64,000 nucleotides of DNA from Anaerofustis sp. (lineage in GTDB: Bacteria > Bacillota > Clostridia > Eubacteriales > Anaerofustaceae). The notes beneath the pieces were generated by a model. That model worked only from the letters and a program-made list of their open reading frames with translations, ran no database searches and was not told the DNA's origin. The stretch covers positions 192,889 through 256,888 of the forward strand of contig NZ_JAHZIA010000008.1 of the NCBI RefSeq assembly GCF_019420015.1. Reading direction: 5' to 3'. The translations under genes were made by a program, and so were the position numbers. Each line of letters begins with the position of its first letter. Positions within the stretch are counted from its first letter, which is position 1. Below are positions 8,223-16,479 of this stretch, one piece after another.

Positions 8223-9472
8223 ATTGTCATCTCTCTTTCATTAATCATTTTCAAAGTAAGACCTTTATTTGCCAACTCAAGAAACAAACTTACTCTGTCT
8301 TTTTCGTTCTCGTGCAAATTCTCTTTAGCCAATTTTATTATATCGCAAATCAACGTTTTTGCATTGAATCCATATACACTTGCATCATATCCGTCTTTAA
8401 TTATATTCTTTTTTGCCTTTACAACATCTTCATTTCGTATATTTTTAAATTTTTCAAGCAAAATATCCACCGCATTACAACCATAAAAAATACCTTTTAT
8501 AACAGCCGCATAAGATAAGGCATAACATATAGGCATACAATCTGCCATTCTTATTTCCACATAGTTTTTAAGTCTTACATCAGGGAAAAACATAGATATC
8601 ACATGCTCGATTTCTTTTATATCCATTTCCTTATCACAATATATATCTTTAATCTTTTTGTCTCCGGTATAAACACTGTTGCCGTTTTCGTCTTCTACCA
8701 AAATCGCAGGAGAATTTAAAATATACTCTGCATATTCTTTAAAACCGAAACTTTTATCCAAAGCCTCTTTAACAATCATACTCCTGTCCTTATCAACATC
8801 ATTCCAAATTTTTACCCGTGCACAATTATCTTTATATACCTCACCTTCAAAAACAACTGTATTATCGGTCATAAGGGATATTAACGGCGATAATATATTC
8901 GCCAACCTAAATTTTCTCTTAAAATCCTCTTCACTGAAGTAATCCACGCTGACTTGAGTGGAACCGGAACCTTTCATCATATTTTTGCCATAATTACCTG
9001 ATTTTGAAAAATAGTGCAACATATATTCGTATCGTTTCTTTGGTATAAGATTAAGGTCTTCAATCTTTGACTTTGGTTGATATCCTGAATATACGATTTT
9101 ATATCCCAACTTATCCAAAATCGGATTAATTTTTAAAAGAAAGTAATTATATTCTTCAAGTATATCTTCTATCTTAAGAAAAGGTCCTATACTTATTTCA
9201 AGCTGACTGGCAGGTTCCAACGAAATGTTGGATTTATCCTTTGATAAACCTATAAGGTTACCGTCTTTATATATCTTCCTGTCAAAATAAGGGCTTAAAA
9301 GACTTAAAATATCTTTTATACCGTTTTTTTCATAATAATCTACACTTTGCAAATCGGATTTCTTTACTATAAAATGCTCCAACTCAACGCCCAAACTCTT
9401 ATCTTTTTCTTCTTTAATCCCACTTTTAAAATAATTAATTAAATTATTTAAATTTTTATCATAATTATTCAT
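8219..9472 (-). CDS. Glutamate-cysteine ligase-like enzyme (GCS2 family)
   Basis: A 417-residue GCS2-family protein. SLGVELEHFIVKKSD near residue 26 is the conserved acidic ATP/metal segment. LEPASQLEISIGP and GSGSTQVSVDYFSEED are the family's other hallmark blocks. VEIRMADCMP lies toward the C terminus. The family makes gamma-glutamylcysteine or a related gamma-glutamyl amide. It lies between a DUF2007 gene (12 nt upstream) and the ATP-grasp gene (4-nt overlap). No canonical gshB or GshF fusion is present here. The cysteine specificity is inferred from the family and is not proven. Confidence 0.78.
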   Translation of the reverse strand: MNNYDKNLNNLINYFKSGIKEEKDKSLGVELEHFIVKKSDLQSVDYYEKNGIKDILSLLSPYFDRKIYKDGNLIGLSKDKSNISLEPASQLEISIGPFLKIEDILEEYNYFLLKINPILDKLGYKIVYSGYQPKSKIEDLNLIPKKRYEYMLHYFSKSGNYGKNMMKGSGSTQVSVDYFSEEDFKRKFRLANILSPLISLMTDNTVVFEGEVYKDNCARVKIWNDVDKDRSMIVKEALDKSFGFKEYAEYILNSPAILVEDENGNSVYTGDKKIKDIYCDKEMDIKEIEHVISMFFPDVRLKNYVEIRMADCMPICYALSYAAVIKGIFYGCNAVDILLEKFKNIRNEDVVKAKKNIIKDGYDASVYGFNAKTLICDIIKLAKENLHENEKDRVSLFLELANKGLTLKMINEREMTI

Positions 9473-9483
9473 AGCTTTACCTT

Positions 9484-9735
9484 TTAATCGCTTTCCAAAT
9501 CTTCAAACTCACTGTTTATAAACTCATAAGCCCTCATATAATCATTTTTATTAACATATATACTCACAGGCATTGTACTCTTGCCTATTATAACTTCCGC
9601 TCCGCCTATATCTGTATCGTATTTCAAAATAGAATTTATATTACAAGAATCCAAAAGTCCTCTAATAACACAGGCTTCAACATCATTTTTTACATCAATT
9701 AAAAATTCCAAATCTTTGTCTTTTTTCTTTTTCAT
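9484..9735 (-). CDS. DUF2007-like small protein
   Basis: An 83-residue protein with the features of DUF2007 (putative signal-transducing) proteins: IDVKNDVEACVIRGLLDSCNI, a predicted betaalpha unit, then SIYVNKNDYMRAYEFI. A longer frame begins at TTG 9765, but the ATG at 9735 has SD GAGG 8 nt upstream and is preferred. The N terminus MKKKKDKD is basic. It is first gene of the operon with the GCS2 and ATP-grasp genes. DUF2007 domains often accompany enzymes and may bind a small ligand or partner; the role here is unknown. Confidence 0.7.
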   Translation of the reverse strand: MKKKKDKDLEFLIDVKNDVEACVIRGLLDSCNINSILKYDTDIGGAEVIIGKSTMPVSIYVNKNDYMRAYEFINSEFEDLESD

Positions 9736-9753
9736 AGTAAATACCTCGGTTTT

Positions 9754-9782
9754 ATTATAACTCAAAAAGAATCTTTTACCAA
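9754..9782 (-). promoter_or_regulatory. Promoter of the DUF2007-GCS2-ATP-grasp operon
   Basis: Minus strand TTGGTA (9782-9777) and TATAAT (9759-9754) are 17 nt apart. Just upstream, at about 9801-9810, is an ACTTATAA half-site resembling the palindromes next to the XRE gene. Confidence 0.55.
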
Positions 9783-9844
9783 TAATTTTTAATGTAACAG
9801 TTATAAGTTATGTTTATAAAACAATAACATATAAAATCAAGCAT

Positions 9845-9873
9845 AAAAAAAACACCCAAATAAAAGGTGTTTT
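9845..9873 (-). terminator. Terminator of the XRE gene
   Basis: Stem AAAACACC (9849-9856) / GGTGTTTT (9866-9873). On the minus strand it runs into a U-rich tail just past the XRE stop codon. Confidence 0.75.
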
Positions 9874-9884
9874 GATAGAACTGT

Positions 9885-10100
9885 TTATTCTTTATCTTCG
9901 TCTTCAACAACAAACAACGTATTCATATCACAACCAAAAACTTTTATTAATCTTTCCATCATATCAAAAGATATTTTCGTAGTTTCGTTATTCATTAATT
10001 TATTTACGGTAACATAATTACTGTTTAATTGTTTTACCAACCAATATTTTGTTTTATTTTCTCTTTCTAATAAATATTTTAAATTTAACTTAATTCTCAT
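9885..10100 (-). CDS. Small XRE/Cro-CI family DNA-binding regulator
   Basis: A 71-residue protein that is almost entirely a Cro/CI-type helix-turn-helix: LLERENKTKYWLVKQLNSNYVTVNKLMNN followed by MERLIKVFGCDMNTLF. It ends in an acidic tail. The ATG at 10100 is chosen over the upstream TTG (10106) because SD GAGGAA sits 7 nt before it. It is divergent from a strong promoter and a probable small RNA. Palindromes of the form ACTTA...TAAGT in the intergenic region are plausible operators. Similar small regulators occur in mobile elements, but no other mobile gene is nearby. Confidence 0.8.
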   Translation of the reverse strand: MRIKLNLKYLLERENKTKYWLVKQLNSNYVTVNKLMNNETTKISFDMMERLIKVFGCDMNTLFVVEDEDKE

Positions 10101-10148
10101 ATTCAATTCCTCTGCTTATTATATGTAATATATTTTATACAAAAGTCA

Positions 10149-10162
10149 ACTTAAATATAAGT
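10149..10162. promoter_or_regulatory. Candidate XRE operator 1
   Basis: Inverted repeat ACTTA-AATA-TAAGT just upstream of the XRE gene. It overlaps a minus-strand TTGACT (10149-10144) that could be its -35 element. Confidence 0.4.
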
Positions 10163-10201
10163 ACTTCATAAATAGATTATTTATAAATAACTTATTGATA
10201 A

Positions 10202-10230
10202 TTGACTTATTATAAGTTGTCTGATATAAT
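10202..10230 (+). promoter_or_regulatory. Strong promoter for candidate sRNA, with embedded palindrome
   Basis: TTGACT (10202-10207) and TATAAT (10225-10230) with 17 nt between them and an extended TG motif (TGATATAAT). The perfect palindrome ACTTAT-T-ATAAGT (10205-10217) overlaps the -35 and spacer, the classical position for a repressor site. Confidence 0.7.
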
Positions 10231-10236
10231 TTATTT

Positions 10237-10330
10237 GCAACTAATGAAACTTAATTGTTGAATAACAAGAAAAATTAAGTTTGAAACCCTAAAAAAGAAA
10301 CCTTTTATCATAAAGGTTTCTTTTATTTTA
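10237..10330 (+). ncRNA. Candidate small noncoding RNA divergent from the XRE gene
   Basis: Downstream of the promoter at 10202-10230 are two consecutive hairpins and no usable reading frame. The first is AAACTTAATT (10247-10256) / AATTAAGTTT (10273-10282) with a 16-nt loop. The second is GAAACCTTT (10297-10305) / AAAGGTTTC (10312-10320), followed by TTTTATTTTA, an intrinsic terminator. The predicted RNA is about 90 nt. No plus-strand gene follows for 2 kb, so it is not a leader. The second hairpin could also stop minus-strand readthrough from thiC, which is the main alternative explanation. Confidence 0.5.
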
Positions 10331-10405
10331 TGAAAAATAAAAGAAAAAATAAATTTTATAAGAAAAGATAAAAATAACTATATAACATATTTTTATAAAA
10401 CAAAA

Positions 10406-10435
10406 AAATAAGGGGATATACTCCCCTTAAAATTA
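10406..10435 (-). terminator. thiC terminator
   Basis: Stem AAGGGGA / TCCCCTT with a 5-nt loop (about 10410-10429). On the minus strand it is followed by ATTTTTTTG, just after the thiC stop. Confidence 0.75.
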
Positions 10436-10443
10436 AATTAAAT

Positions 10444-11751
10444 TTATTCGTCAAATATACTTACTATTTCGCCTTCTAAAATTCTATTTGTATTTTTAAC
10501 GGCACAAAAGTTACCGCACATTGAACAAGTATCCTCTTTTTCGGGTTTTGATTCTTCTCTGTATCTTCTTGCTTTTTCAGAATCCATACAAAGTTCAAAC
10601 ATTTTTTCCCAGTCAAGCTTCTTTCTTGCTGTACTCATTTCGTTATCCCAATCAGCCGCATGAGGAATTCCTTTTGCAATATCAGCCGCATGTGCCGCAA
10701 TTTTTGTCGCAATAATACCTTCTTTCACATCGTCAAGATTAGGAAGCCTTAAATGTTCCGCAGGTGTTACATAGCAAAGGAAACTTGCTCCGTATGTAGC
10801 TGCTATTGCACCACCTATAGCAGATGTTATATGGTCATATCCAGGAGCTACGTCTGTTACTATAGGTCCAAGTACATAGAAAGGTGCACCGTGACAAAGT
10901 GTTTTTTGTATTTCCATATTTGCTGCTATTTGGTTTAGAGGCATATGTCCGGGACCTTCAATCATTACTTGAACATCTTTTTCCCATGCTCTTTTTGTAA
11001 GTTCTCCAAGAGTAATAAGTTCTTCGATTTGAGCTGCGTCTGTTCCGTCTGCTATTGAACCAGGACGGCAAGCATCACCAAGACTCATAGTTACATCATA
11101 TTCTCTACAAATATCTAAAACTTCATCATAATATTCATAGAATGGGTTTTCTTCTCCTGTCATTTCCATCCATGCAAAGATGATTGAACCACCTCTTGAT
11201 ACGATATTTGTAAGTCTTTTGTTTCTTTTAAATTTAGTTATTGTTTCTTTATTAATTCCGCAGTGTATTGTCATAAAGTCAACACCGTCTTCTGCATGCA
11301 TTCTTACAATATCAAGCCACTCTTTTGCCGTGATTTTTATAAGAGGTTTATGATAGTATACAACCGCATCATAAATTGGAACTGTACCAATCATTGCAGG
11401 GCATTCACTTGTAAGTCTTCTTCTGAATTTTCTTGTATCTCCATAAGAAGATAAATCCATTATTGATTCTGCACCCATTTTTACAGCATTATTTACTTTT
11501 TCAACTTCAAGATCCATATCTTTAAAGTCTCTTGATACTCCAAGGTTTACGTTAATTTTTGTTGTAAGCATTGATCCCACCCCGTTTGGGTCTATACATT
11601 TATGTTTTTTATTACATGGAATAATAACCTTACCTTCTGCCACGAGCTTTACAAGGTTATTAATATCCATATGCTCTTTTTTTGCTACAACTTCCATTTC
11701 TTTAGTTATGATACCTTTTCTTGCCGCATCCATCTGTGTTGAATAACCCAT
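10444..11751 (-). CDS. thiC: Phosphomethylpyrimidine synthase ThiC
   Basis: A 435-residue ThiC. It converts aminoimidazole ribotide to the hydroxymethylpyrimidine phosphate of thiamine using SAM and an iron-sulfur cluster. Recognised by [11 protein letters not shown] at the N terminus, [34 protein letters not shown] and the C-terminal cluster motif CSMCGNFC. Length is that of the short bacterial form. It is monocistronic and controlled by a TPP riboswitch with its own promoter. SD AAGGAGA lies before the ATG. No other thiamine genes are in the window. Confidence 0.96.
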   Translation of the reverse strand: MGYSTQMDAARKGIITKEMEVVAKKEHMDINNLVKLVAEGKVIIPCNKKHKCIDPNGVGSMLTTKINVNLGVSRDFKDMDLEVEKVNNAVKMGAESIMDLSSYGDTRKFRRRLTSECPAMIGTVPIYDAVVYYHKPLIKITAKEWLDIVRMHAEDGVDFMTIHCGINKETITKFKRNKRLTNIVSRGGSIIFAWMEMTGEENPFYEYYDEVLDICREYDVTMSLGDACRPGSIADGTDAAQIEELITLGELTKRAWEKDVQVMIEGPGHMPLNQIAANMEIQKTLCHGAPFYVLGPIVTDVAPGYDHITSAIGGAIAATYGASFLCYVTPAEHLRLPNLDDVKEGIIATKIAAHAADIAKGIPHAADWDNEMSTARKKLDWEKMFELCMDSEKARRYREESKPEKEDTCSMCGNFCAVKNTNRILEGEIVSIFDE

Positions 11752-11781
11752 ATTATTTCTCCTTTTATTATGTAAGTTTAC

Positions 11782-11813
11782 AAATAAAAAAGCTTATCCT
11801 CGGGATAAGCTTT
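11782..11813 (-). terminator. Riboswitch-controlled terminator of thiC leader
   Basis: Perfect stem AAAGCTTATCC / GGATAAGCTTT (11789-11813) followed on minus by TTTTTT. It lies between the TPP aptamer and the thiC SD, so it is the expression platform: transcription stops when TPP is bound. Confidence 0.85.
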
Positions 11814-11825
11814 GCTTTAATCATA

Positions 11826-11916
11826 AATCGCTTACATATCATGGCATTATCCATACGAGGTTAAAGGGTCAAAATTCGTTCGCATTTTTTCTCAGCCTAC
11901 GCGTAAGCTCCCCTGC
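11826..11916 (-). promoter_or_regulatory. TPP riboswitch aptamer (THI box)
   Basis: Minus strand shows the conserved THI-box order: GGGGAGC, GGCTGAG (11897-11891), GACCCTTTAACCT, then TGGATAATGCCA. The closing P1 stem GCTTAC (11908-11903) / GTAAGC (11835-11830) is visible. It sits 20 nt after a likely start site and ahead of a terminator in the thiC leader. Confidence 0.93.
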
Positions 11917-11941
11917 TTTTCTATTCTTTTTTATATTATTA

Positions 11942-11970
11942 ATAATAACATTTTATTATTTACATGTCAA
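11942..11970 (-). promoter_or_regulatory. thiC promoter
   Basis: Minus strand TTGACA (11970-11965) and TATTAT (11947-11942), spacing 17 nt. The start site is predicted about 20 nt before the aptamer. Confidence 0.7.
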
Positions 11971-12058
11971 TTAACTAACAAAATATTAAAAAAATAAATA
12001 ATAATGGATTTTTATATATCAAACTTGAGATAATAACATTACTTAAGTACTTTTATTA

Positions 12059-12087
12059 TTGACTTTAAAGACTTTTGAATCTATAAT
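12059..12087 (+). promoter_or_regulatory. hisS-aspS operon promoter
   Basis: TTGACT (12059-12064), 17 nt, TATAAT (12082-12087). It lies just upstream of T-box stem I. Confidence 0.75.
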
Positions 12088-12099
12088 AATACTAATTGA

Positions 12100-12310
12100 T
12101 TATTAGGCTGTAAGAAGAGTAAAATTAACATCATATCAGGGAGAAAATGTCATGACTGGAAACATTTTTTATGCTCTGCTAATTTGAAAAACAACTTACA
12201 TTTAAAAGCTTAAGATTTCAAATAAAAGCGGGTATTATACCAACTGGGGTGGCACCGCGGGAAATGCATTCTCGTCCCTGACATAATTTTTATGTCAGGG
12301 GCTTATTTTA
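12100..12310 (+). promoter_or_regulatory. T-box riboswitch of the hisS-aspS operon
   Basis: The T-box core (12242-12260, containing GGGTGGCACCGCG) is followed by terminator stem CCCTGACATAA (12276-12286) / TTATGTCAGGG (12290-12300). Stem I closes with TGTAAG (12109-12114) / CTTACA (12195-12200) and has an AGTA motif on its 5' side. The specifier side reads GAAAAACAA (12186-12194). Its only Asn, Asp or His codon is AAC (12190-12192), which is Asn. The tRNA-acceptor bulge is TGGC, which pairs with a tRNA whose discriminator base is G, as in Asn, Asp or Glu tRNAs but not His. The specifier reading is by eye and needs folding. Confidence 0.9.
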
Positions 12311-12328
12311 TATAGAAAGGGAAATAAA

Positions 12329-13603
12329 ATGGGAAGTAAAATATTTGCACCTAAAGGAACAAGAGACCTTTTACCTGATGAAGTAAAAGCATGGGAAATG
12401 GTTGAGGGTAAAATAAAAGAAATATGCAAAACATTTAACTATAAGCAAATCAGAGTGCCTGATTTTGAACATTATGCACTTTTTGACAGAGGGGTAGGAG
12501 AAAGTACAGATATTGTAAGTAAAGAGATGTACACTCTAAATCATAGAGGTAAAGATGTATTTGCTCTTAAGCCCGAAGGAACAAGCTCAGTAATAAGAGC
12601 TTATATTGAACATGGTATGTCAAGTGGAATTACACCTACTAAACTATATTATATTACATCATGTTTTAGAAGTGAAAGACCACAAAAAGGAAGACAACGA
12701 CAATTCCACCAATTCGGAATTGAAGCCATAGGATCATATTCAGCAAGTATGGATGCGGAAGTAATAATGCTTGTAAGTACATTATTTGAAAAACTTGAAA
12801 TAAAAGGCTTACAGCTTAGAGTAAACAGTGTGGGTTGTCCAAAATGCAGAAGTTCATATTATGAAAAGCTAAAAGAATATGTAAAACCTTTTGAAAGAGA
12901 ACTTTGCGAAGATTGCAGAGACAGGCTTAATAAAAATCCAATGAGGATTTTAGACTGTAAAAACGAACACTGTAAAATTCTTCTTAAAGATGCACCTTTA
13001 ATGGTTAATTACTTATGTGAAGATTGTAACGAACATTTTGAAAGCGTAAAAGATTATCTTTCAAATGCAAATATAGATTTCGTGGTAGATCCTAAAATTG
13101 TAAGAGGTCTTGACTACTATACACAAACAGCCTTTGAATTCGTATCAACTGATCTGGGTTCTCAGGGAACAGTCTGCGGCGGCGGAAGATATAACGGGCT
13201 TGTTAAAATGATAGGCGGAGCTGATACTCCTGGAGTTGGTTTTGGGCTTGGACTTGAAAGATTAATGCTTATTATGGAAGAGCAAGGGCTTTTAAATAAC
13301 GTAGAAGATGATGAGATTGATATATATTTGGCTCCTGTCGGAAAAGAAGCTTCAAAAGTTGCTTTCAAAACATTTAAAGAACTTACAAACAGCGGTATAA
13401 AATGCAGTATTGACGTAATGGACAGAAGTTTAAAAGCTCAAATGAAATATGCAAATAAAGTTAATACAAAATATACTGCAATTTTAGGTGAAGATGAGCT
13501 TCAAAAAGGGGTTTATACTTTAAGAGATATGAGCTCGAAAGAACAAGAAGAAGTTAATATAGAAAATTTATGTGAATATATAAAAGGAAAAATAGGAGAA
13601 TAA
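12329..13603 (+). CDS. hisS: Histidyl-tRNA synthetase
   Basis: A 424-residue class II HisRS of usual length. Motif 1 is around GVGESTDIVSKEMYT, motif 2 is RSERPQKGRQRQFHQFG, the histidine-binding VRGLDYYTQTAFEF follows, and motif 3 is GLGLERLM. A C-terminal anticodon-binding domain begins near DIYLAPVG. It charges tRNA-His. It has an SD in AGAAAGGG and is followed after 1 nt by aspS. Both genes are under the upstream T-box, although the specifier does not look like a His codon. Confidence 0.96.
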   Translation: MGSKIFAPKGTRDLLPDEVKAWEMVEGKIKEICKTFNYKQIRVPDFEHYALFDRGVGESTDIVSKEMYTLNHRGKDVFALKPEGTSSVIRAYIEHGMSSGITPTKLYYITSCFRSERPQKGRQRQFHQFGIEAIGSYSASMDAEVIMLVSTLFEKLEIKGLQLRVNSVGCPKCRSSYYEKLKEYVKPFERELCEDCRDRLNKNPMRILDCKNEHCKILLKDAPLMVNYLCEDCNEHFESVKDYLSNANIDFVVDPKIVRGLDYYTQTAFEFVSTDLGSQGTVCGGGRYNGLVKMIGGADTPGVGFGLGLERLMLIMEEQGLLNNVEDDEIDIYLAPVGKEASKVAFKTFKELTNSGIKCSIDVMDRSLKAQMKYANKVNTKYTAILGEDELQKGVYTLRDMSSKEQEEVNIENLCEYIKGKIGE

Positions 13604-13604
13604 A

Positions 13605-15392
13605 ATGAAGAGAAAAACAAGTTACAGAACATGTATGTGTGCAGAAATAACAAAAGAAGATTTAGGCAAAACTGTCACTCTTACAGGATGGGTACAAAGA
13701 AGAAGAGACCTTGGAGGAGTAATCTTTATACACTTAAGAGACAGAAGCGGTATTATGCAGCTTGTCGCAAACAGCGAAATCAACAAAGAAGTATTTGAAA
13801 AAGCAGAACACATCAGAAACGAATATGTACTTAAAGTAACAGGCGAAGTTGTTTTAAGAGATGAAGAAAACTTCAACCCAAATATTGAAACAGGTGAACT
13901 TGAACTTAAACTTGATACAATGGAAGTTCTTGATACAGCAAATACACCACCTATTTATATCGATGAAACAGATAATGCAAACGAGGCAACAAGACTTGAA
14001 TATAGATTCTTAGACCTTAGAAAAGAAGGCATTAAAAATAATCTTATTACAAGAGCAAAGACATGCTCTATTGTAAGAAACTTCTTAGATAGTGAAGGAT
14101 TCTTGGAAATTGAGACTCCTTTCCTTGGGAAACCCACACCGGAAGGTGCAAGAGACTTCCTTGTTCCAAGCAGAGTCAGAAAAGGTAAATTTTTTGGTCT
14201 TCCACAATCACCTCAATTATTTAAACAAATTTTAATGGTTGCAGGAATGGACAGATACTATCAAATAGTAAAATGTTTCAGAGATGAAGATTTAAGACAA
14301 GACAGACAACCTGAATTTACACAAATAGACCTTGAAATGAGCTTTGTTGAAGTTGATGATGTAATCGACGTAAACGAAAGACTTGTTCAAAAAGTATTCA
14401 AAGAAGTAATTGATTATGATATTGAAGCGCCTATCATGAGAATGGAATATCAAGAAGCAATGGACAGGTTTGGTTCTGATAAACCTGATACAAGATTTGG
14501 AATGGAGCTTTTTGATTTAAGCAATATTTTAAAAGACTGTAAATTTAACGTATTTGCAGGTCCTATTAAAAACGGCGGAAGCGTAAGAGCAATAAATGCA
14601 AAAGGTCTTGCAAACTTCTTCTCAAGAAGAGATATAGACGCATTGGTTGATTATGTTAAAACATATGGTGCAAAAGGTCTTGCTTGGATTGCAGTAAATG
14701 AAGACGGCTCAATCAAATCTCAAATTACAAAATTCTTAAGCGAAGAAGAAACAAATGGTATTTTAGAAAAAGCTAAAGCAGAAAACGGAGATATCGTATT
14801 TATCGTTGCGGATAAAAACAAAGTTGTTTACGATTCTCTTGGAAACTTAAGACTTCACATTGCTAAAAAAGCAGATGTTAAAATGGACGAAGGCTTTAAC
14901 TTCCTATGGGTCACAAACTTCCCAATGTTTGAATATGACGAAAACGAAAAAAGATTTAAAGCAATGCATCATCCTTTCACTGCGCCAATGGACGAAGACC
15001 TTGATAAACTCGAAAGCGATCCTGCAAATGTAAGAGCAAAAGCTTACGACCTTGTAGTAAACGGCGTTGAAATGGGAGGAGGAAGTATTAGAATACATTC
15101 AGGTGATATTCAGCAAAGAGTATTCAATGTTCTTGGTTTCTCTGATGAAGAAGCTGAAAACAAATTCGGATTCTTATTAAAAGCATTAAAATACGGAACA
15201 CCTCCACATGGTGGCTTGGCATTTGGTTTAGACAGAATGATTATGCTTTTAGTTGGAACAGAAAACATAAGAGACGTTATAGCATTCCCTAAAACACAAA
15301 ACCACTCTTGCTTAATGTCAGACGCTCCAAGTATCGTAAGTGAAGAACAACTTGAAGAACTTGGCATTGAAGTTGTAGATGAGGAAGAATAA
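13605..15392 (+). CDS. aspS: Aspartyl-tRNA synthetase (bacterial type)
   Basis: A 595-residue AspRS. The N-terminal OB fold contains GWVQRRRDLGGVIFIHLRD. The class II core has FLGKPTPEGARDFLVPSR, FRDEDLRQDRQPEFTQIDLEMSF and motif 3 FGLDRMIM, and the bacterial GAD insertion lies between. It charges tRNA-Asp. Whether it also charges tRNA-Asn is unclear: Leu36 in RRRDLGG is the residue seen in discriminating E. coli AspRS, yet the Asn-like T-box would suit a non-discriminating enzyme. It lies 1 nt after hisS and overlaps the next gene by 1 nt. Confidence 0.96.
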   Translation: MKRKTSYRTCMCAEITKEDLGKTVTLTGWVQRRRDLGGVIFIHLRDRSGIMQLVANSEINKEVFEKAEHIRNEYVLKVTGEVVLRDEENFNPNIETGELELKLDTMEVLDTANTPPIYIDETDNANEATRLEYRFLDLRKEGIKNNLITRAKTCSIVRNFLDSEGFLEIETPFLGKPTPEGARDFLVPSRVRKGKFFGLPQSPQLFKQILMVAGMDRYYQIVKCFRDEDLRQDRQPEFTQIDLEMSFVEVDDVIDVNERLVQKVFKEVIDYDIEAPIMRMEYQEAMDRFGSDKPDTRFGMELFDLSNILKDCKFNVFAGPIKNGGSVRAINAKGLANFFSRRDIDALVDYVKTYGAKGLAWIAVNEDGSIKSQITKFLSEEETNGILEKAKAENGDIVFIVADKNKVVYDSLGNLRLHIAKKADVKMDEGFNFLWVTNFPMFEYDENEKRFKAMHHPFTAPMDEDLDKLESDPANVRAKAYDLVVNGVEMGGGSIRIHSGDIQQRVFNVLGFSDEEAENKFGFLLKALKYGTPPHGGLAFGLDRMIMLLVGTENIRDVIAFPKTQNHSCLMSDAPSIVSEEQLEELGIEVVDEEE

Positions 15393-15610
15393 TGGATAAA
15401 AAACAAATTGATAGAATAAACGAACTTGCAAAAAAGAAGAAAACCGTCGGTCTTACAGAAGAAGAATTAAAAGAACAACAAGAACTTTATAAAATATATC
15501 TTGGAAATATAAGAAGAAATTTTAAAAATACCGTAGATAACATTGTTGTTGAAAGAGAAGACGGAAGCAAGGTATCCATAAAAGAATTCAATAAAAAAAA
15601 GAAACAATAA
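15392..15610 (+). CDS. DUF896 (YnzC/UPF0291) family protein
   Basis: A 72-residue, highly charged helical protein. INELAKKKKTVGLTEEELKEQQELYKIYL then IRRNFKN follows the DUF896 pattern. In Bacillus, YnzC belongs to the SOS-regulated set, but its function is unknown. The ATG overlaps the aspS stop by one base (TAATGG), so it is translationally coupled. It is last gene of the T-box operon, closed by the hairpin at 15611-15636. Confidence 0.8.
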   Translation: MDKKQIDRINELAKKKKTVGLTEEELKEQQELYKIYLGNIRRNFKNTVDNIVVEREDGSKVSIKEFNKKKKQ

Positions 15611-15640
15611 AAGGGCTTTATATAAAGCTCTTTTTTATTG
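15611..15640 (+). terminator. Terminator of hisS-aspS-DUF896 operon
   Basis: Stem AAGGGCTTTA / TAAAGCTCTT (one G-U pair) followed by TTTTTTATTG. Confidence 0.8.
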
Positions 15641-15816
15641 TTTTGCTTCTTATTTAAGACAATTTTTATAGAATAAAACCGCAATCTTTATTCCACTAAT
15701 CGACGATAAAAATTTTATATATCACAAAACTTAAAGTGTAAATATTATTGATTTTAATAAAAAAATATGTTATTACTTCTTTAATCAATCCTAAATTTGA
15801 GCAAAAGGAGTACAAA

Positions 15817-16356
15817 ATGGAAGAAAAAAGACTTGATTTAAGAATCAAAAGTGAAGATAGAGAAAAGGAAATACAAAGAACAAATGAAATTCTGTTTAAA
15901 CTAAACCACACCCGCCCCTTTTCTGATGAATACAATATGCTACTAAAAGAACTTTTTATCGGAGGAATGGGAAGAGATTGCTATATATTGACTCCGATGT
16001 ATGTAAATATCGCAAAAAATATTCATATTGGAAACAATGTATCAATAAATGCATACTTTAAATGTATGTCAGCCGGCAATGTTTATATAGAAGATAACGT
16101 AAGAATTGCAATGGGAACATCTATCATAACGAACAACCATGACTTCTACGAACGAGAAATATTGACAATAAAAGATGTATATATAAAAAAGAATGCGTGG
16201 ATAGGAGCAAATTCGATAATACTCCCTGGCGTTACCATAGGAGAAAATGCAATAATAGGAGCAGGCAGCGTTGTAACCCGTGATGTTGAAGCTAATACAA
16301 TAGTTGCGGGAAATCCCGCAAAACCAATAAAAAAATTAGATAAAAATAAATTCTAA
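15817..16356 (+). CDS. Hexapeptide-repeat O-acetyltransferase (maltose/galactoside acetyltransferase family)
   Basis: A 179-residue left-handed beta-helix acyltransferase. Hexapeptide repeats run from NIHIGNNVSINAYF to the C terminus. The catalytic His lies in TNNHDFYERE and the C-terminal signature is AWIGANSIILPGVTIGENAIIGAGSVVTRD (positions 16195-16284), closed by VAGNPAKPI. The ATG at 15817 is preferred over an ATG at 15748, since AAAGGAG is 6 nt upstream. It transfers acetyl from acetyl-CoA to a sugar. It is monocistronic and the acceptor is unknown. Confidence 0.87.
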   Translation: MEEKRLDLRIKSEDREKEIQRTNEILFKLNHTRPFSDEYNMLLKELFIGGMGRDCYILTPMYVNIAKNIHIGNNVSINAYFKCMSAGNVYIEDNVRIAMGTSIITNNHDFYEREILTIKDVYIKKNAWIGANSIILPGVTIGENAIIGAGSVVTRDVEANTIVAGNPAKPIKKLDKNKF

Positions 16357-16479
16357 TATTTTAAATAATAAAAAAACTGCATAAATATACGTTTTCATCG
16401 TTATATATTCTTATATTTATTGAAAATTCTAAATTTTTTTGATAATATAATTTAAATGAAATTTTAAGGAGATAAATAT

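Noticed and set aside
16420..16451. TTGAAA and TATAAT before the aconitase gene
   Set aside because: The gap is 20 nt; other -10 choices give 15 nt. A promoter must be near, but I could not fix it.
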